Source: Novosphingobium umbonatum
Lineage (GTDB): Bacteria; Pseudomonadota; Alphaproteobacteria; Sphingomonadales; Sphingomonadaceae
DNA length: 64,000 nt
Direction of reading: 5' to 3'
Assembly: GCF_004005905.1 (NCBI RefSeq)
Contig: NZ_SACO01000013.1
Coordinates: 1-64,000, forward strand
The notes under the pieces were generated by a model that worked only from the letters and a program-made list of their open reading frames with translations, searched no databases and was not told the origin of the DNA. Positions 1 through 6,595 of the stretch are shown here, piece after piece. The translations under genes were made by a program, and so were the position numbers. The first letter of the stretch is position 1. Every line of letters begins with the position of its first letter.

Positions 1-23
1 AGCTTGGCAGCCGATTTTGGGCT

Positions 24-81
24 GGAGGGATTGGGTCTCATCTGCGTTCCTTACGTCACTACGACGAGACCCAATCCCTCC
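24..81 (-). repeat. Perfect 16-bp inverted repeat, possible terminator
   Basis: Bases 24-39 (GGAGGGATTGGGTCTC) and 66-81 are exact reverse complements separated by 26 bases. The pair begins one base beyond the stop codon of the 99-aa phage gene, so on the minus strand it lies where a transcription terminator would sit. There is no T-run after either arm, so an intrinsic terminator is not proven. An RNA-processing hairpin or a protein-binding site fits equally well. Confidence 0.5.
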
Positions 82-82
82 A

Positions 83-382
83 TTATCCGCAACCCCTTTT
101 CTGGGCCATAGGTGCTGACGCCGAACAGGCTTTCTCAAGCCCAGCCTGATCGGGATGCTGAAGCACCCACATGCCGGTCGAAGGGTCGAACTGCGTGGCG
201 AAGAACTCGTCCAGCACGGCGTGGCCGGTCTTGACGGTAGGATCGATGCGGAGCGACAGCGTGTCGAAGTCGGCATCCGAGATCAGGCTGACGTCATGCA
301 CCTCATAGGCATAGGCGAAGACAGACAGCCTGATCCGGTTACGCTTCTCAGTCTCCTCTGGGGAAGGCTGGAAGCGCGCCAT
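83..382 (-). CDS. Small phage protein with ligase-like ISDADFD motif
   Basis: A 99-aa protein of unknown function, last in the visible phage operon. Residues about 20-50 (RLSVFAYAYE, then LISDADFDTL) resemble the start of NAD-dependent DNA ligases, where a helix ending in ISDAEYD precedes the adenylation domain, but the catalytic KxDG region is absent, so it cannot be a ligase. Similar short proteins recur in podoviruses as conserved hypotheticals. The start codon overlaps the stop of the preceding nucleotidase-like gene at base 382, which points to translational coupling. No signal peptide or membrane segment is visible. Confidence 0.75.
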   Translation of the reverse strand: MARFQPSPEETEKRNRIRLSVFAYAYEVHDVSLISDADFDTLSLRIDPTVKTGHAVLDEFFATQFDPSTGMWVLQHPDQAGLEKACSASAPMAQKRGCG

Positions 383-1089
383 TAGATGGACTTGGTGTTG
401 GTCACGATCAGACGCGCCGTCGCGCCTTGGGTGGGCCGGTTGTCGATCAGTTGGTTGGTGTGCATGGCGTCGATCACGATGCCGAGGCTGGCCATGGCGT
501 GACCGAGGTGGCTCTTGCTGCTTTCAGGGTCGGTGTCCTCGCCATCCAGCCATGACAGGAGGTGGCGCAGGGTAGCGTTGACGTATGTCATCGCCTCCAC
601 CTTGGTCTCCCGCCAGTTGAACGGGCCGTACTTCTTTGCGCCCAGCTCGAAGACCCCGGCCATCTCCACCATGGCAGCGCCGGGGACCAACGCTAGGCTG
701 GGCTTGGCGGCACCGAAGGCAGCTTTGGGGTTCGCGGGGGCAGGCTCCTGAAGCGCTGTCCCAGAGCAGGAGCCGAACGCATGTGCCTTCTCCACCGGAG
801 GCTTCCGAAAGCAGGTCTCGCAGCCGGGGGTGTGGCACATCAGGCCACCGCAGTCCACGATAGGGGGACCGCCGTTGTGGCCGATGGTAGGAGCCTCTCG
901 GGGGCCGTGTGGATCGAGGCTGCGGCAGTGACTGTAGCCCCTACACTTGGACGGCTGGGGGCAGCCGCTCACCCACTTACAGGCAGGCTTCGGGAAGGCC
1001 AGCGAGTGGTCCACGACCTTGCAGCCGTCACACTCAGGGTCCCGGCAGTCATGTCCACAGGCCCATCCGGGTTTCTTAGAGGTCGGCAT
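382..1089 (-). CDS. dATP/dGTP diphosphohydrolase-like protein with Cys-rich N-terminus
   Basis: 235 aa. The C-terminal half, from about residue 125, matches the phage dATP/dGTP diphosphohydrolase (MazG-like, formerly DUF5664) pattern: KPSLALVPGAAM, then ELGAKKYGPFNW, then RHLLSWLDGEDTDPE followed by SHLGHA. The acidic residues and histidines would bind metal for hydrolysis of a purine dNTP to dNMP and pyrophosphate. The first 100 residues are unusual: 12 cysteines, including two related clusters at C11-C23 (CGHDCRDPECDGC) and C80-C93 (CGGLMCHTPGCETC), probably zinc-binding. ATG at 1089 is chosen over an upstream ORF start at 1197, because the latter lies deep in the primase gene. It overlaps the primase stop by 14 bases. 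The domain assignment is by motif only. Confidence 0.75.
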   Translation of the reverse strand: MPTSKKPGWACGHDCRDPECDGCKVVDHSLAFPKPACKWVSGCPQPSKCRGYSHCRSLDPHGPREAPTIGHNGGPPIVDCGGLMCHTPGCETCFRKPPVEKAHAFGSCSGTALQEPAPANPKAAFGAAKPSLALVPGAAMVEMAGVFELGAKKYGPFNWRETKVEAMTYVNATLRHLLSWLDGEDTDPESSKSHLGHAMASLGIVIDAMHTNQLIDNRPTQGATARLIVTNTKSI

Positions 1090-2773
1090 TGTTGTCTTGC
1101 TCCTTATCGAATGGGCAGCCTCCGTCCTCGTCCAGAGGACAGGGTTCCATGAGGCCGGTGGTGGTGTTGAACTTGAGACCCAGCAGGATGCCGACACGGT
1201 CCCCGTGGTCTCGGTACTTCAGGAAGCGGAGCTTCGTGGGGTCCTCGTTCTCCTGCTTGTTCCGTTCGAGGCCGATCATGCAGTGGCTCCATCGTGCGAT
1301 GGCGCGGCTGCCGGTGAAGTGCTTCTCGAAGATGCGGCCACCCTCTTCGTGAGGGGTACCGGCAGGGGTCGTGAGGTGGCTCACAAAGTGCAGCGTGAAG
1401 TCATGCGCTTCGACCATGCCCGATATGTCGGCCATGATGGTGTCGAGGGCACGACGCTCGTCCTCTTCACCGGCAACCAGAGCGGTCAGCGGATCGAGGA
1501 AGACGTCCTTCACGCCTTCCGACAGCACGAGGTAGAGGATGTAGGAGCGGATCGCTTCCCAGTCCTTTGCGCCGTAGCAGTCGATGGGGAAGAACAGGCC
1601 GTCGAAGCTGTCGATAGCCGCGCTCAAGGCCTCCTCGGTGACCTCCACGGTAGGGTCGTTAAGCCGTAGCTTGAGCGACATCCCAGCGAGGTACCGCAGG
1701 GTCTTGCCGGGGTTCTCTTCGAACAGCACCGCGCCCACCTTGCGGGGAGCCGGTCGTTCCAAAGGTTTCCCGTAGCCGTCGATGATGTGGCTGTGGTCTT
1801 CCAGCAGGTCAGGACGCATGGTGGTCAGCATGAGCTGGCGCATCAGCGTGGTCTTGCCAGAGCCAACACCGGCACCCCAGCCATAGGCATAGCGGCGCTG
1901 GATGCCATAGGTCTTGAGGGTGAGGTCCGCCCACGGCCACGGCAGGCCATACTCGGTGGGCTTCATTGCATCTTGGCGCAGGTCCGCCACGGTGCGGACG
2001 CCATCAGGACGCCAGATGCGGGCACCCCAGATCGCGTCCACCAGCTCGGCAGAACGGTTGGCCGTCAGCATGTCGCTGGCGTCCTTCAGGGGCAGGCTGG
2101 CAATCTTAATCTTGCCGGGGGTGAACATAGCGGCCACCTCGCGGGCAGCGGTCTGGCCCACCTCATCCATGTCGAAGCAAATCACGACAGTCTCAAAGCT
2201 GTCGAGCCATGCCATGTGTTTGGCGAGGTCCTTCTTGGCGTTCGATGCGCCGTTCGGAATGGAAACCGCAGGCCACCGTAGGCCCATCGCTTGGGCCACA
2301 GACATGGCGTCGATCTCGCCTTCGGTGATGACCAGCATCTTACCGCCAGAGCGGCAGAGGCGCTGACCAAAGAGGCCTGCCCGCTTAGGTTCGCCGGTCC
2401 AAGTGAAAGCCTTCTTGCCCTCCTGCTTGAACCGCACCTTCTGGGCGCACACCATGCCGGTGTCGTCGTCGTAATAGGGGGCGATGTGGGCAGCGCGCCC
2501 ACGATACTGGCCGATCTTGTAGCCGTACTTCTCACAGGTATCTGCGGTCAGGCTACGGTTTGCGATGGGCCGTACTTCGCCGGTAAGCAGTTCCGTCATG
2601 CGGCGCTCCTTCGGCTCAGGGGCGGTGTAAGTGCCGTCCCCGTGTTCGTAATAGTGACACCCGAAACAAAAACCGTGCCCATCGGAGTAGCGCCCGAGGT
2701 TGTCTCGGGAGCCACAGGACGGACACGGTTCTTTTGCTATGCAGGTGGACCCCTCGTGGTCCTCTCGGGTCAC
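1076..2773 (-). CDS. T7 gp4-like bifunctional DNA primase-helicase
   Basis: 565 aa, almost the length of T7 gp4 (566 aa). It primes lagging-strand synthesis and unwinds DNA at the phage fork. The N-terminal zinc ribbon has C17, C20, C36 and C39, exactly the T7 positions. A TOPRIM domain follows, with E151 (TEGE) and D201/D203 (FDMDE). The hexameric RecA-like helicase domain carries a Walker A at 302-309 (GVGSGKTT) and an acidic strand (LFEEN). The start is GTG at 2773, overlapping the stop of the 48-aa gene as GTGA. An internal ATG at codon 59 with its own Shine-Dalgarno is listed separately. Confidence 0.95.
   Translation of the reverse strand: MTREDHEGSTCIAKEPCPSCGSRDNLGRYSDGHGFCFGCHYYEHGDGTYTAPEPKERRMTELLTGEVRPIANRSLTADTCEKYGYKIGQYRGRAAHIAPYYDDDTGMVCAQKVRFKQEGKKAFTWTGEPKRAGLFGQRLCRSGGKMLVITEGEIDAMSVAQAMGLRWPAVSIPNGASNAKKDLAKHMAWLDSFETVVICFDMDEVGQTAAREVAAMFTPGKIKIASLPLKDASDMLTANRSAELVDAIWGARIWRPDGVRTVADLRQDAMKPTEYGLPWPWADLTLKTYGIQRRYAYGWGAGVGSGKTTLMRQLMLTTMRPDLLEDHSHIIDGYGKPLERPAPRKVGAVLFEENPGKTLRYLAGMSLKLRLNDPTVEVTEEALSAAIDSFDGLFFPIDCYGAKDWEAIRSYILYLVLSEGVKDVFLDPLTALVAGEEDERRALDTIMADISGMVEAHDFTLHFVSHLTTPAGTPHEEGGRIFEKHFTGSRAIARWSHCMIGLERNKQENEDPTKLRFLKYRDHGDRVGILLGLKFNTTTGLMEPCPLDEDGGCPFDKEQDNNADL
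2597..2611 (-). promoter_or_regulatory. Internal RBS and start for a helicase-only gp4B-like product
   Basis: Within the primase-helicase gene, codon 59 is ATG (2597-2599), preceded at 6 nt by AAGGAG (minus strand, 2611-2606). The product would be 507 aa and would lack the zinc ribbon. T7 gene 4 has the same arrangement: full-length 4A, and 4B from an internal start at codon 64. The Shine-Dalgarno is seen; the function is inferred by analogy. Confidence 0.65.
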
Positions 2774-2916
2774 TTCTTGGGGCGACGGGGCCAGCGGATG
2801 CCGACACCGGCCCGCATCTTGTTGACGATCAGGCGACCCAGCGGCGACTTCGGGTCACCCTTGGTCTGCTGGAAGGCAACGCGCATGGAGGTTTCGAAGG
2901 GAAGATTAAGCAGCAT
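2770..2916 (-). CDS. 48-aa basic phage protein
   Basis: A short ORF beginning MLLNLPFETSM and ending WPRRPKK, with about one fifth Lys/Arg. It is accepted because both ends are coupled to neighbours: its ATG at 2916 overlaps the stop of the HTH-like gene (2906) by 11 bases, and its TGA overlaps the GTG of the primase as GTGA. It fills exactly the space between two well-supported genes. The family is not recognised. The basic tail would suit nucleic-acid binding or contact with the helicase, but that is a guess. Confidence 0.6.
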   Translation of the reverse strand: MLLNLPFETSMRVAFQQTKGDPKSPLGRLIVNKMRAGVGIRWPRRPKK

Positions 2917-3205
2917 ACTGACGGTTCTCCGAGAAAGCGGTGGTGTTGGTGTTGGCGGCGTTCAGGAAGGCCGGTGCGGCGTCCACGAGGCGGTACTCAG
3001 CGAACACATTGCCCATGACGTCCTCGCGGAGGACCGTGCGGATGAGCTTGCCGGGGGGAACGAGATGGCTGTAGCGGTTGCGCAACTGCCAGATGGCGTG
3101 GGCCAGACTGAATGCGCCATAGGCGGCGCGGGCGGTGGCGTCGGTGATCCGACCCAAGTGCAACAGATGCGAGATGACGATCTCAGGCTTCTTCTTACGA
3201 GCCAT
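2906..3205 (-). CDS. Small HTH-like phage protein
   Basis: 99 aa, N-terminal MARKKK. The segment ISHLLHLGRITDATARAAYG followed by LAHAIWQLRNRY resembles the short helix-turn-helix domains of phage proteins (a helix, a turn at 'GRIT', then a recognition helix that positions a DNA backbone). The C-terminal 40 residues are featureless and rich in Asn and Thr. It is the first gene after the UUCG terminator at 3240-3259. The leader contains AACCAGAGGAA just before the ATG, nearly the same ribosome-binding leader as that of the BRO gene. A DNA-binding regulator is the likeliest role, but no function is established. Confidence 0.65.
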   Translation of the reverse strand: MARKKKPEIVISHLLHLGRITDATARAAYGAFSLAHAIWQLRNRYSHLVPPGKLIRTVLREDVMGNVFAEYRLVDAAPAFLNAANTNTTAFSENRQYAA

Positions 3206-3239
3206 GCTGGTTTCCTCTGGTTGTGTTGGGGATGCAGAA

Positions 3240-3259
3240 AGGGGGACCGAAGTCCCCCT
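3240..3259 (-). terminator. UUCG-tetraloop intrinsic terminator
   Basis: On the minus strand AGGGGGAC, loop TTCG, then GTCCCCCT followed by TTCTG. The 8-bp stem is perfect, and the C(UUCG)G loop is the most stable RNA tetraloop known. It lies 6 bases after the stop of the 258-aa gene and before the HTH-like gene, so it would split the phage replication operon. The T-tract is short, so termination could be partial. Confidence 0.75.
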
Positions 3260-3265
3260 AGGTGG

Positions 3266-4042
3266 TTAGTCTGCGTGTTCGAGGTTGCTGACCAAGTAGG
3301 TCATGCAGTCCCCTCGGGAGTCCTTGAGCCACGCTTTACCTGTATCAAGGCACAGCACGGTGTAGGCCCACGAGCCGCCCTTCAGCATGACCTTGTCGCC
3401 CACCTTGATGGGAGGCTTGGCCTTCTCCACGGTACCCTGCAGGTCCTGCTTTTCGGTCAGGTAGAACGAGTATCCAGTACCTGCCGGATCGCCTGCCAAG
3501 AAGACCTCAACGTCACCCTCGAAGTCCACAGGGTTCTTGACCACCATCGTCACCGTAGCGGTGATCTTGTCGCCAGCCTTCAGGGACTTCAGGTCGATCT
3601 TGGAGGGACCGGCGGGCGGCACCGGAGTCGGCGCAGGGGCAGCTTGCGTGGCCTCGGGACGATGCAGCAGGGCGAAGCGGTAGTCGTACAGGTTGTGCGT
3701 TGCGCCCGAGCGCGTGGTGAAGGTAACAAGGTTATCACCGTAGGCCCGTTCCACGTAATCAACCGTAGCGATGTCGCCCACCGTCACGCTGTCACCGCCG
3801 CCTTCAGCGTCAATACGGACGACCGTATCGCCACTGCGCAGGTCACGAGCAGGGACCGGCTGCGCCTTCTCGAAGCGATAGGCGTACCACTTCCGCTCCG
3901 TGCCAGCAGCGCGGTTGTCTTCCTTGAGTCTCAGCCAGCCCCCGCTGGAGTCCTTGGCCACAACATACAGGCGACCCTTGGTCAGGTGGCGGCTGCCGCC
4001 GTCGTCAATGCAGCGGACGATGTCGTTCTTCTTGAAGGTCAT
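3266..4042 (-). CDS. Phage protein with three SH3/KOW-like barrel repeats
   Basis: 258 aa, unrecognised. Three segments look like related small beta-barrels: residues about 1-60 (KKNDIVRCIDDGG, then LTKGRLYVV), 68-125 (RSGDTVVRID, then VTVGDIATVDYV) and 205-255 (KVGDKVMLKGGSW, then LVSNLEHA). Each begins with a basic or polar residue plus GD or ND and a valine strand, as in KOW/SH3-type RNA- or protein-binding domains. A Pro/Ala-rich linker (about 128-145) separates the second and third. It lies between the lysozyme gene and the terminator. SH3-like folds suggest binding to nucleic acid or polymerase, but this is inferred only from the pattern. The start ATG follows AGAGAAAGAGAA. Confidence 0.6.
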   Translation of the reverse strand: MTFKKNDIVRCIDDGGSRHLTKGRLYVVAKDSSGGWLRLKEDNRAAGTERKWYAYRFEKAQPVPARDLRSGDTVVRIDAEGGGDSVTVGDIATVDYVERAYGDNLVTFTTRSGATHNLYDYRFALLHRPEATQAAPAPTPVPPAGPSKIDLKSLKAGDKITATVTMVVKNPVDFEGDVEVFLAGDPAGTGYSFYLTEKQDLQGTVEKAKPPIKVGDKVMLKGGSWAYTVLCLDTGKAWLKDSRGDCMTYLVSNLEHAD

Positions 4043-4067
4043 GGGTTCTCTTTCTCTGTGCTGAAGC

Positions 4068-4090
4068 GTCTAATGGATTGTTGCGGGTAT
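4068..4090 (+). repeat. 23-bp dispersed motif, copy B
   Basis: An ungapped match to the copies at 5661-5683 and 7420-7442; 14 of 23 columns are invariant in the three, and 17 of 23 match between this copy and 5661. It contains TTGCGGGTAT and ends on the first base of the amidase stop codon, in the leader of the 258-aa gene. It could be an operator, an RNA-processing site or a host-type promoter element. Confidence 0.55.
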
Positions 4091-4584
4091 TAGGCGTGAG
4101 CTTGGTGGACGACTTGGTAGCCAGCCCACCACGAGGGGGCGTCGAACGTGGGGCATTCCTTCAGCCATTCGTTCGGGCTGATGACCTTGTCCTTGTTCTT
4201 GTCGGGGCTGAGGTCACGATGGCCGACCACTTCCACCTTCGGATGAGCCTCACTCAGGGTGCCCAGCAGGGTCCGAAGGGCGGCGTATTGTTCCGGCGTG
4301 AAGTTGCACTCGGCGGTCTTGCCGTCAGGCTTGGTGCCGCCCACCATGCAGATGCCCAGCGACCGGCTGTTGAAGCCTTCGACATGGGCACCGGGCTGGT
4401 TATCGGGACGGCCCTTCTCCACCACACCGCTGCGGCGGATCACGTAATGATAGCCGATACCCATGAAACCGCGCTGGCGGTGCATGATGTCCAGCTCTTT
4501 GCGACCGATGTCGCGGGTGGCAGGCGTAGCAGAACAGTGGACCACGAGGTAGTCCACCGACTTGATCGGGGTAAATGCGGGCAT
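4090..4584 (-). CDS. T7 lysozyme-like N-acetylmuramoyl-L-alanine amidase
   Basis: 164 aa, zinc amidase that cuts the bond between N-acetylmuramic acid and L-alanine in peptidoglycan. The zinc ligands are H16 (VVHCSAT), H122 (GHRDLS) and C144 (KECPTFD); the catalytic Y45 (IGYHYV) and K142 are in the T7 gp3.5 pattern. No signal peptide is present, as in T7 lysozyme. It occupies the gp3.5 position, after the resolvase and before primase-helicase. T7 lysozyme also binds and inhibits the phage RNA polymerase, and since this window encodes such a polymerase, a double role is plausible but not shown. The C-terminal extension of about 15 residues is not part of the T7 core. Confidence 0.92.
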   Translation of the reverse strand: MPAFTPIKSVDYLVVHCSATPATRDIGRKELDIMHRQRGFMGIGYHYVIRRSGVVEKGRPDNQPGAHVEGFNSRSLGICMVGGTKPDGKTAECNFTPEQYAALRTLLGTLSEAHPKVEVVGHRDLSPDKNKDKVISPNEWLKECPTFDAPSWWAGYQVVHQAHA

Positions 4585-4589
4585 GGTTT

Positions 4590-4608
4590 CTTATCTTCCG
4601 AAGATAAG
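4590..4608 (-). repeat. Short inverted repeat over the rusA stop
   Basis: CTTATCTTC (4590-4598) and its exact complement (4600-4608) are separated by one base. The repeat covers the last codons of the resolvase and the GGAA that precedes the amidase ATG at 4584. As RNA it would form a stem of about 8 bp and could mask the amidase ribosome-binding site until the resolvase is translated. The role is inferred. Confidence 0.4.
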
Positions 4609-5007
4609 CCGAACCGACATGCCTGTCTCTTCGCCTTCGGCTGCCCATCGTTTCGATGACAGCATCTGATGGACCTGTGTGTCGTCCTTCCAGATAGTCG
4701 TTGCCATCGACAGGGCGTCGAGCAAGGACTTCTCGTAGTTATCAAGGTCAGGCTTGGGGAAGGACAGTTTGGTCGTCTTCGGCGGGGTGACGATGTATTC
4801 TGCGGTCACTTCGACCGGCGCTTCCAGCAGTTCACTCGGGGTGTGCTGGACTTGTTGGTACACGTAATCGGCAACGGCCCTCTTCCAGTCCATGTATGCC
4901 TTGGGCATGTAGAAACTGGCGAACTTCCCGATAACCCGCGCTTGGGGGCGCGGGCTAGGGATAGGAGCAAAGGGCAGGAAGAACGTGATCTCGTGCTTAG
5001 AGGTCAT
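4591..5007 (-). CDS. rusA: RusA-type Holliday junction resolvase
   Basis: 138 aa. The conserved RusA core is clear: KPDLDNYEKSLLDAL, then IWKDDTQVHQM, supplying the aspartates that bind magnesium. RusA dimers cut four-way DNA junctions, and here it would resolve branched phage DNA before packaging. ATG at 5007 is used; the longer open frame upstream of it runs antisense-like through the SSB tail and has no homology. It overlaps the SSB stop by 11 bases. It stands where T7 has endonuclease I (gp3), so it looks like a non-orthologous replacement. Confidence 0.9.
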   Translation of the reverse strand: MTSKHEITFFLPFAPIPSPRPQARVIGKFASFYMPKAYMDWKRAVADYVYQQVQHTPSELLEAPVEVTAEYIVTPPKTTKLSFPKPDLDNYEKSLLDALSMATTIWKDDTQVHQMLSSKRWAAEGEETGMSVRLIFGR

Positions 5008-5650
5008 CGTCCCCGTCAGCGTCGTCGCCACCTTCGGCTGCGCCGGTTGCGGCTTCATCTTCGATGTCGTCGCCATCTTCCTCTTCGAAGCCACGCTCGT
5101 CAGCCGAACGGGCACCGCCGGAAACCAGCGAAATAATCTGGACGGACTCCAGACGCAGCGACACGCCGATCTCCTTGTCCTTCTCGGACAGGTAGGCGAA
5201 CGGCTCGACTTCACAGCGCAGGATCGAGCCACCGCTGATGCGCGGCGGGTTCTTCAGTTCCTTGCGTTGGCTGTTGAAGATCGGCACCGAACGACGCCAC
5301 GACTTGCCAGCCTTGGTCACGCCCGATGCAGTGGCGGCGACCTTGATGGTCACGAAGCCGGTCTCTTCACCGCTGTCTTCATCGACTTCGATGTTGCCGA
5401 CTTCCACCTTCTTGAGCTGGTCAGCGCGGGCCTTCTTCTTGGCCGCGACCAGAGCATCATATTCTTCCTGATACTTGGCGTCGCGGATGGCTTCCAGCTT
5501 GCTCTTCAGCTCCAGCCACTTGGGGTCATCCACTTCGAAGCGCAGCTTGCTGTGGTACTGGCCCTCGGCTTTCCACTTGGTGTCAGGGCCATTCAGGTGG
5601 GGCCAGACAGCGGCGGCGCGAGGGGTGATAAGGGTCTTTTTCAATGCCAT
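4997..5650 (-). CDS. T7 gp2.5-like single-stranded DNA-binding protein
   Basis: 217 aa. It begins MALKKTLITPRAAAVWPHLN, close to the opening of podoviral gp2.5-type SSBs, with an OB-fold-sized core (about 20-170) and a strongly acidic tail of about 40 residues (EEEDGDDIEDE to the end, DGDDDL). In T7 the acidic tail contacts DNA polymerase and helicase. The protein coats single strands during replication and recombination. The gene lies between the cluster of small genes and rusA. It has no evident Shine-Dalgarno; instead the 23-bp motif copy C lies 11 bases upstream of the start codon. Confidence 0.85.
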   Translation of the reverse strand: MALKKTLITPRAAAVWPHLNGPDTKWKAEGQYHSKLRFEVDDPKWLELKSKLEAIRDAKYQEEYDALVAAKKKARADQLKKVEVGNIEVDEDSGEETGFVTIKVAATASGVTKAGKSWRRSVPIFNSQRKELKNPPRISGGSILRCEVEPFAYLSEKDKEIGVSLRLESVQIISLVSGGARSADERGFEEEDGDDIEDEAATGAAEGGDDADGDDDL

Positions 5651-5660
5651 GTGTTGATCC

Positions 5661-5683
5661 GGTAGATGGAATGTTGCGGTTAT
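5661..5683 (+). repeat. 23-bp dispersed motif, copy C
   Basis: Aligns without gaps to 4068-4090 and 7420-7442; contains ATGTTGCGGTTAT. It covers the stop codon of the 51-aa gene and the leader of the SSB gene. Confidence 0.55.
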
Positions 5684-5835
5684 TGGGCGGCGAGGATGGA
5701 CTCAACGTCCTCCTCAAGGGCGGACAGTTCGTAGCCTTCAGCGGCCAGCTTGGCCTCGGTGTCCGCGAAGGTGAACCCGAGGGCCTTCACTTCGCGGGCG
5801 GCTTGGCGCAGCAGCGCCTCAATGGCGCGGGGCAT
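5680..5835 (-). CDS. 51-aa acidic phage protein
   Basis: Starts MPRAIEALLRQAAREV and ends EEDVESILAAQ; predicted to be almost all alpha-helical and acidic. It is too short for usual ORF callers but is supported by exact coupling: its ATG at 5835 shares a base with the TGA of the next upstream gene (TGATG), and it fills the gap up to the SSB leader. No family is recognised. T7-like phages carry small host-takeover proteins in this region, so a host-inhibitor role is possible but speculative. Confidence 0.55.
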   Translation of the reverse strand: MPRAIEALLRQAAREVKALGFTFADTEAKLAAEGYELSALEEDVESILAAQ

Positions 5836-6014
5836 CAGCGGGTCACCTGCAGGGAGGCGACATAGTCCGTCAGAGGGAACTGGACGTAGATCGAGAAGAC
5901 CGTGCGGCGACCTTCGGCTACGTTATAGCTCGTGCGGTCGAACGAGATGCGGGCCTTGATCGGGTGCTTATAGCGGTGGCGCTCAAAGATGAGGCGAAGC
6001 TTAGGGAACTTCAT
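5835..6014 (-). CDS. 59-aa phage protein, unknown
   Basis: Begins MKFPKLRLIFERHRYKHP and is rich in basic and aromatic residues, with alternating hydrophobics in the second half (RRTVFSIYVQFPL) suggesting beta-strands. The start is ATG at 6014, overlapping the stop of the 100-aa gene by 14 bases; a longer upstream frame to 6128 is rejected because it lies wholly inside that gene. The stop couples to the 51-aa gene as TGATG. Function unknown. Confidence 0.55.
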   Translation of the reverse strand: MKFPKLRLIFERHRYKHPIKARISFDRTSYNVAEGRRTVFSIYVQFPLTDYVASLQVTR

Positions 6015-6303
6015 TGCGATCCTTTCGAACGATTTCTTCAGCCGCATAGTCGCGGATGGCTTGGACATGGTAAGTGTGGGGGCCTTCGGCCTGAGCGCAC
6101 ATGCGGCGGGCACGTTCGATCTCGTCATGAGGATCGACGCCCACCGCTTCGGCGGTCACCGCAGCGGCAAGGAACAAGGCCCGGACTTGGTCCGAGGGGT
6201 GGATGTCTTGCATGCGGTCGCAGATTCGGAAGGCAGGCTCACGAAGGCCAGCGACTGTGCTGGCGATCTTGACCCCGTCCCCGATGGCTTTCAGCAGGTT
6301 CAC
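6001..6303 (-). CDS. 100-aa phage protein, unknown
   Basis: A mainly helical protein (MNLLKAIGDGVKIASTVAGL, then RALFLAAAVTAEAVGV, ending YAAEEIVRKDRNEVP). No motif is recognised. The GTG start at 6303 overlaps the TGA of the 89-aa gene as GTGA, so reinitiation rather than an independent ribosome-binding site is likely; the bases just upstream do not resemble a Shine-Dalgarno. Confidence 0.6.
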   Translation of the reverse strand: MNLLKAIGDGVKIASTVAGLREPAFRICDRMQDIHPSDQVRALFLAAAVTAEAVGVDPHDEIERARRMCAQAEGPHTYHVQAIRDYAAEEIVRKDRNEVP

Positions 6304-6569
6304 AGGAGGTGCCCCATTTCCCGCAGGTAGCGGGTGATCCGGCCTTCAACTTCACGCGAGACGTCGCGGGCAGCTTCACGAAGGGCCGAGCCGAAGAGAC
6401 GGCGGGAGTCCGAAGGTTCGCGCAGGCCGTGCGGGTAGCACTCAAAGGGGCTACGCAGGGCCACGTTGAGCGTGGGACCAGCGAAGCTGACCTCCATGCG
6501 AGGGACGGCAGCGGTCAAGGCCATCCCGCCGAACCCTTCTGCACCGAGGATGCGGATGTTACCGATCAT
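6300..6569 (-). CDS. 89-aa phage protein, first gene after promoter P2
   Basis: Starts MIGNIRILGAEGFGGMAL and ends with an amphipathic helix (REAARDVSREVEGRITRYL). ATG at 6569 is chosen because GGAGA lies 5 bases before it and because it follows the phage promoter at 6596-6622 by a leader of about 30 nt; the open frame extends upstream to 6752 but that part lies inside the BRO gene. Function unknown. It heads the replication transcript. Confidence 0.65.
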   Translation of the reverse strand: MIGNIRILGAEGFGGMALTAAVPRMEVSFAGPTLNVALRSPFECYPHGLREPSDSRRLFGSALREAARDVSREVEGRITRYLREMGHLL

Positions 6570-6595
6570 GATGTCTCCAATCGAAAATGTGTTCG

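Noticed and set aside
83..382. DNA ligase
   Set aside because: Only the short ISDADFD-type motif is present; the catalytic lysine motif and all other ligase domains are missing.
2291..4093. 600-aa open frame on the plus strand in the phage region
   Set aside because: It crosses four supported minus-strand genes and the UUCG terminator, and its translation resembles no protein family.
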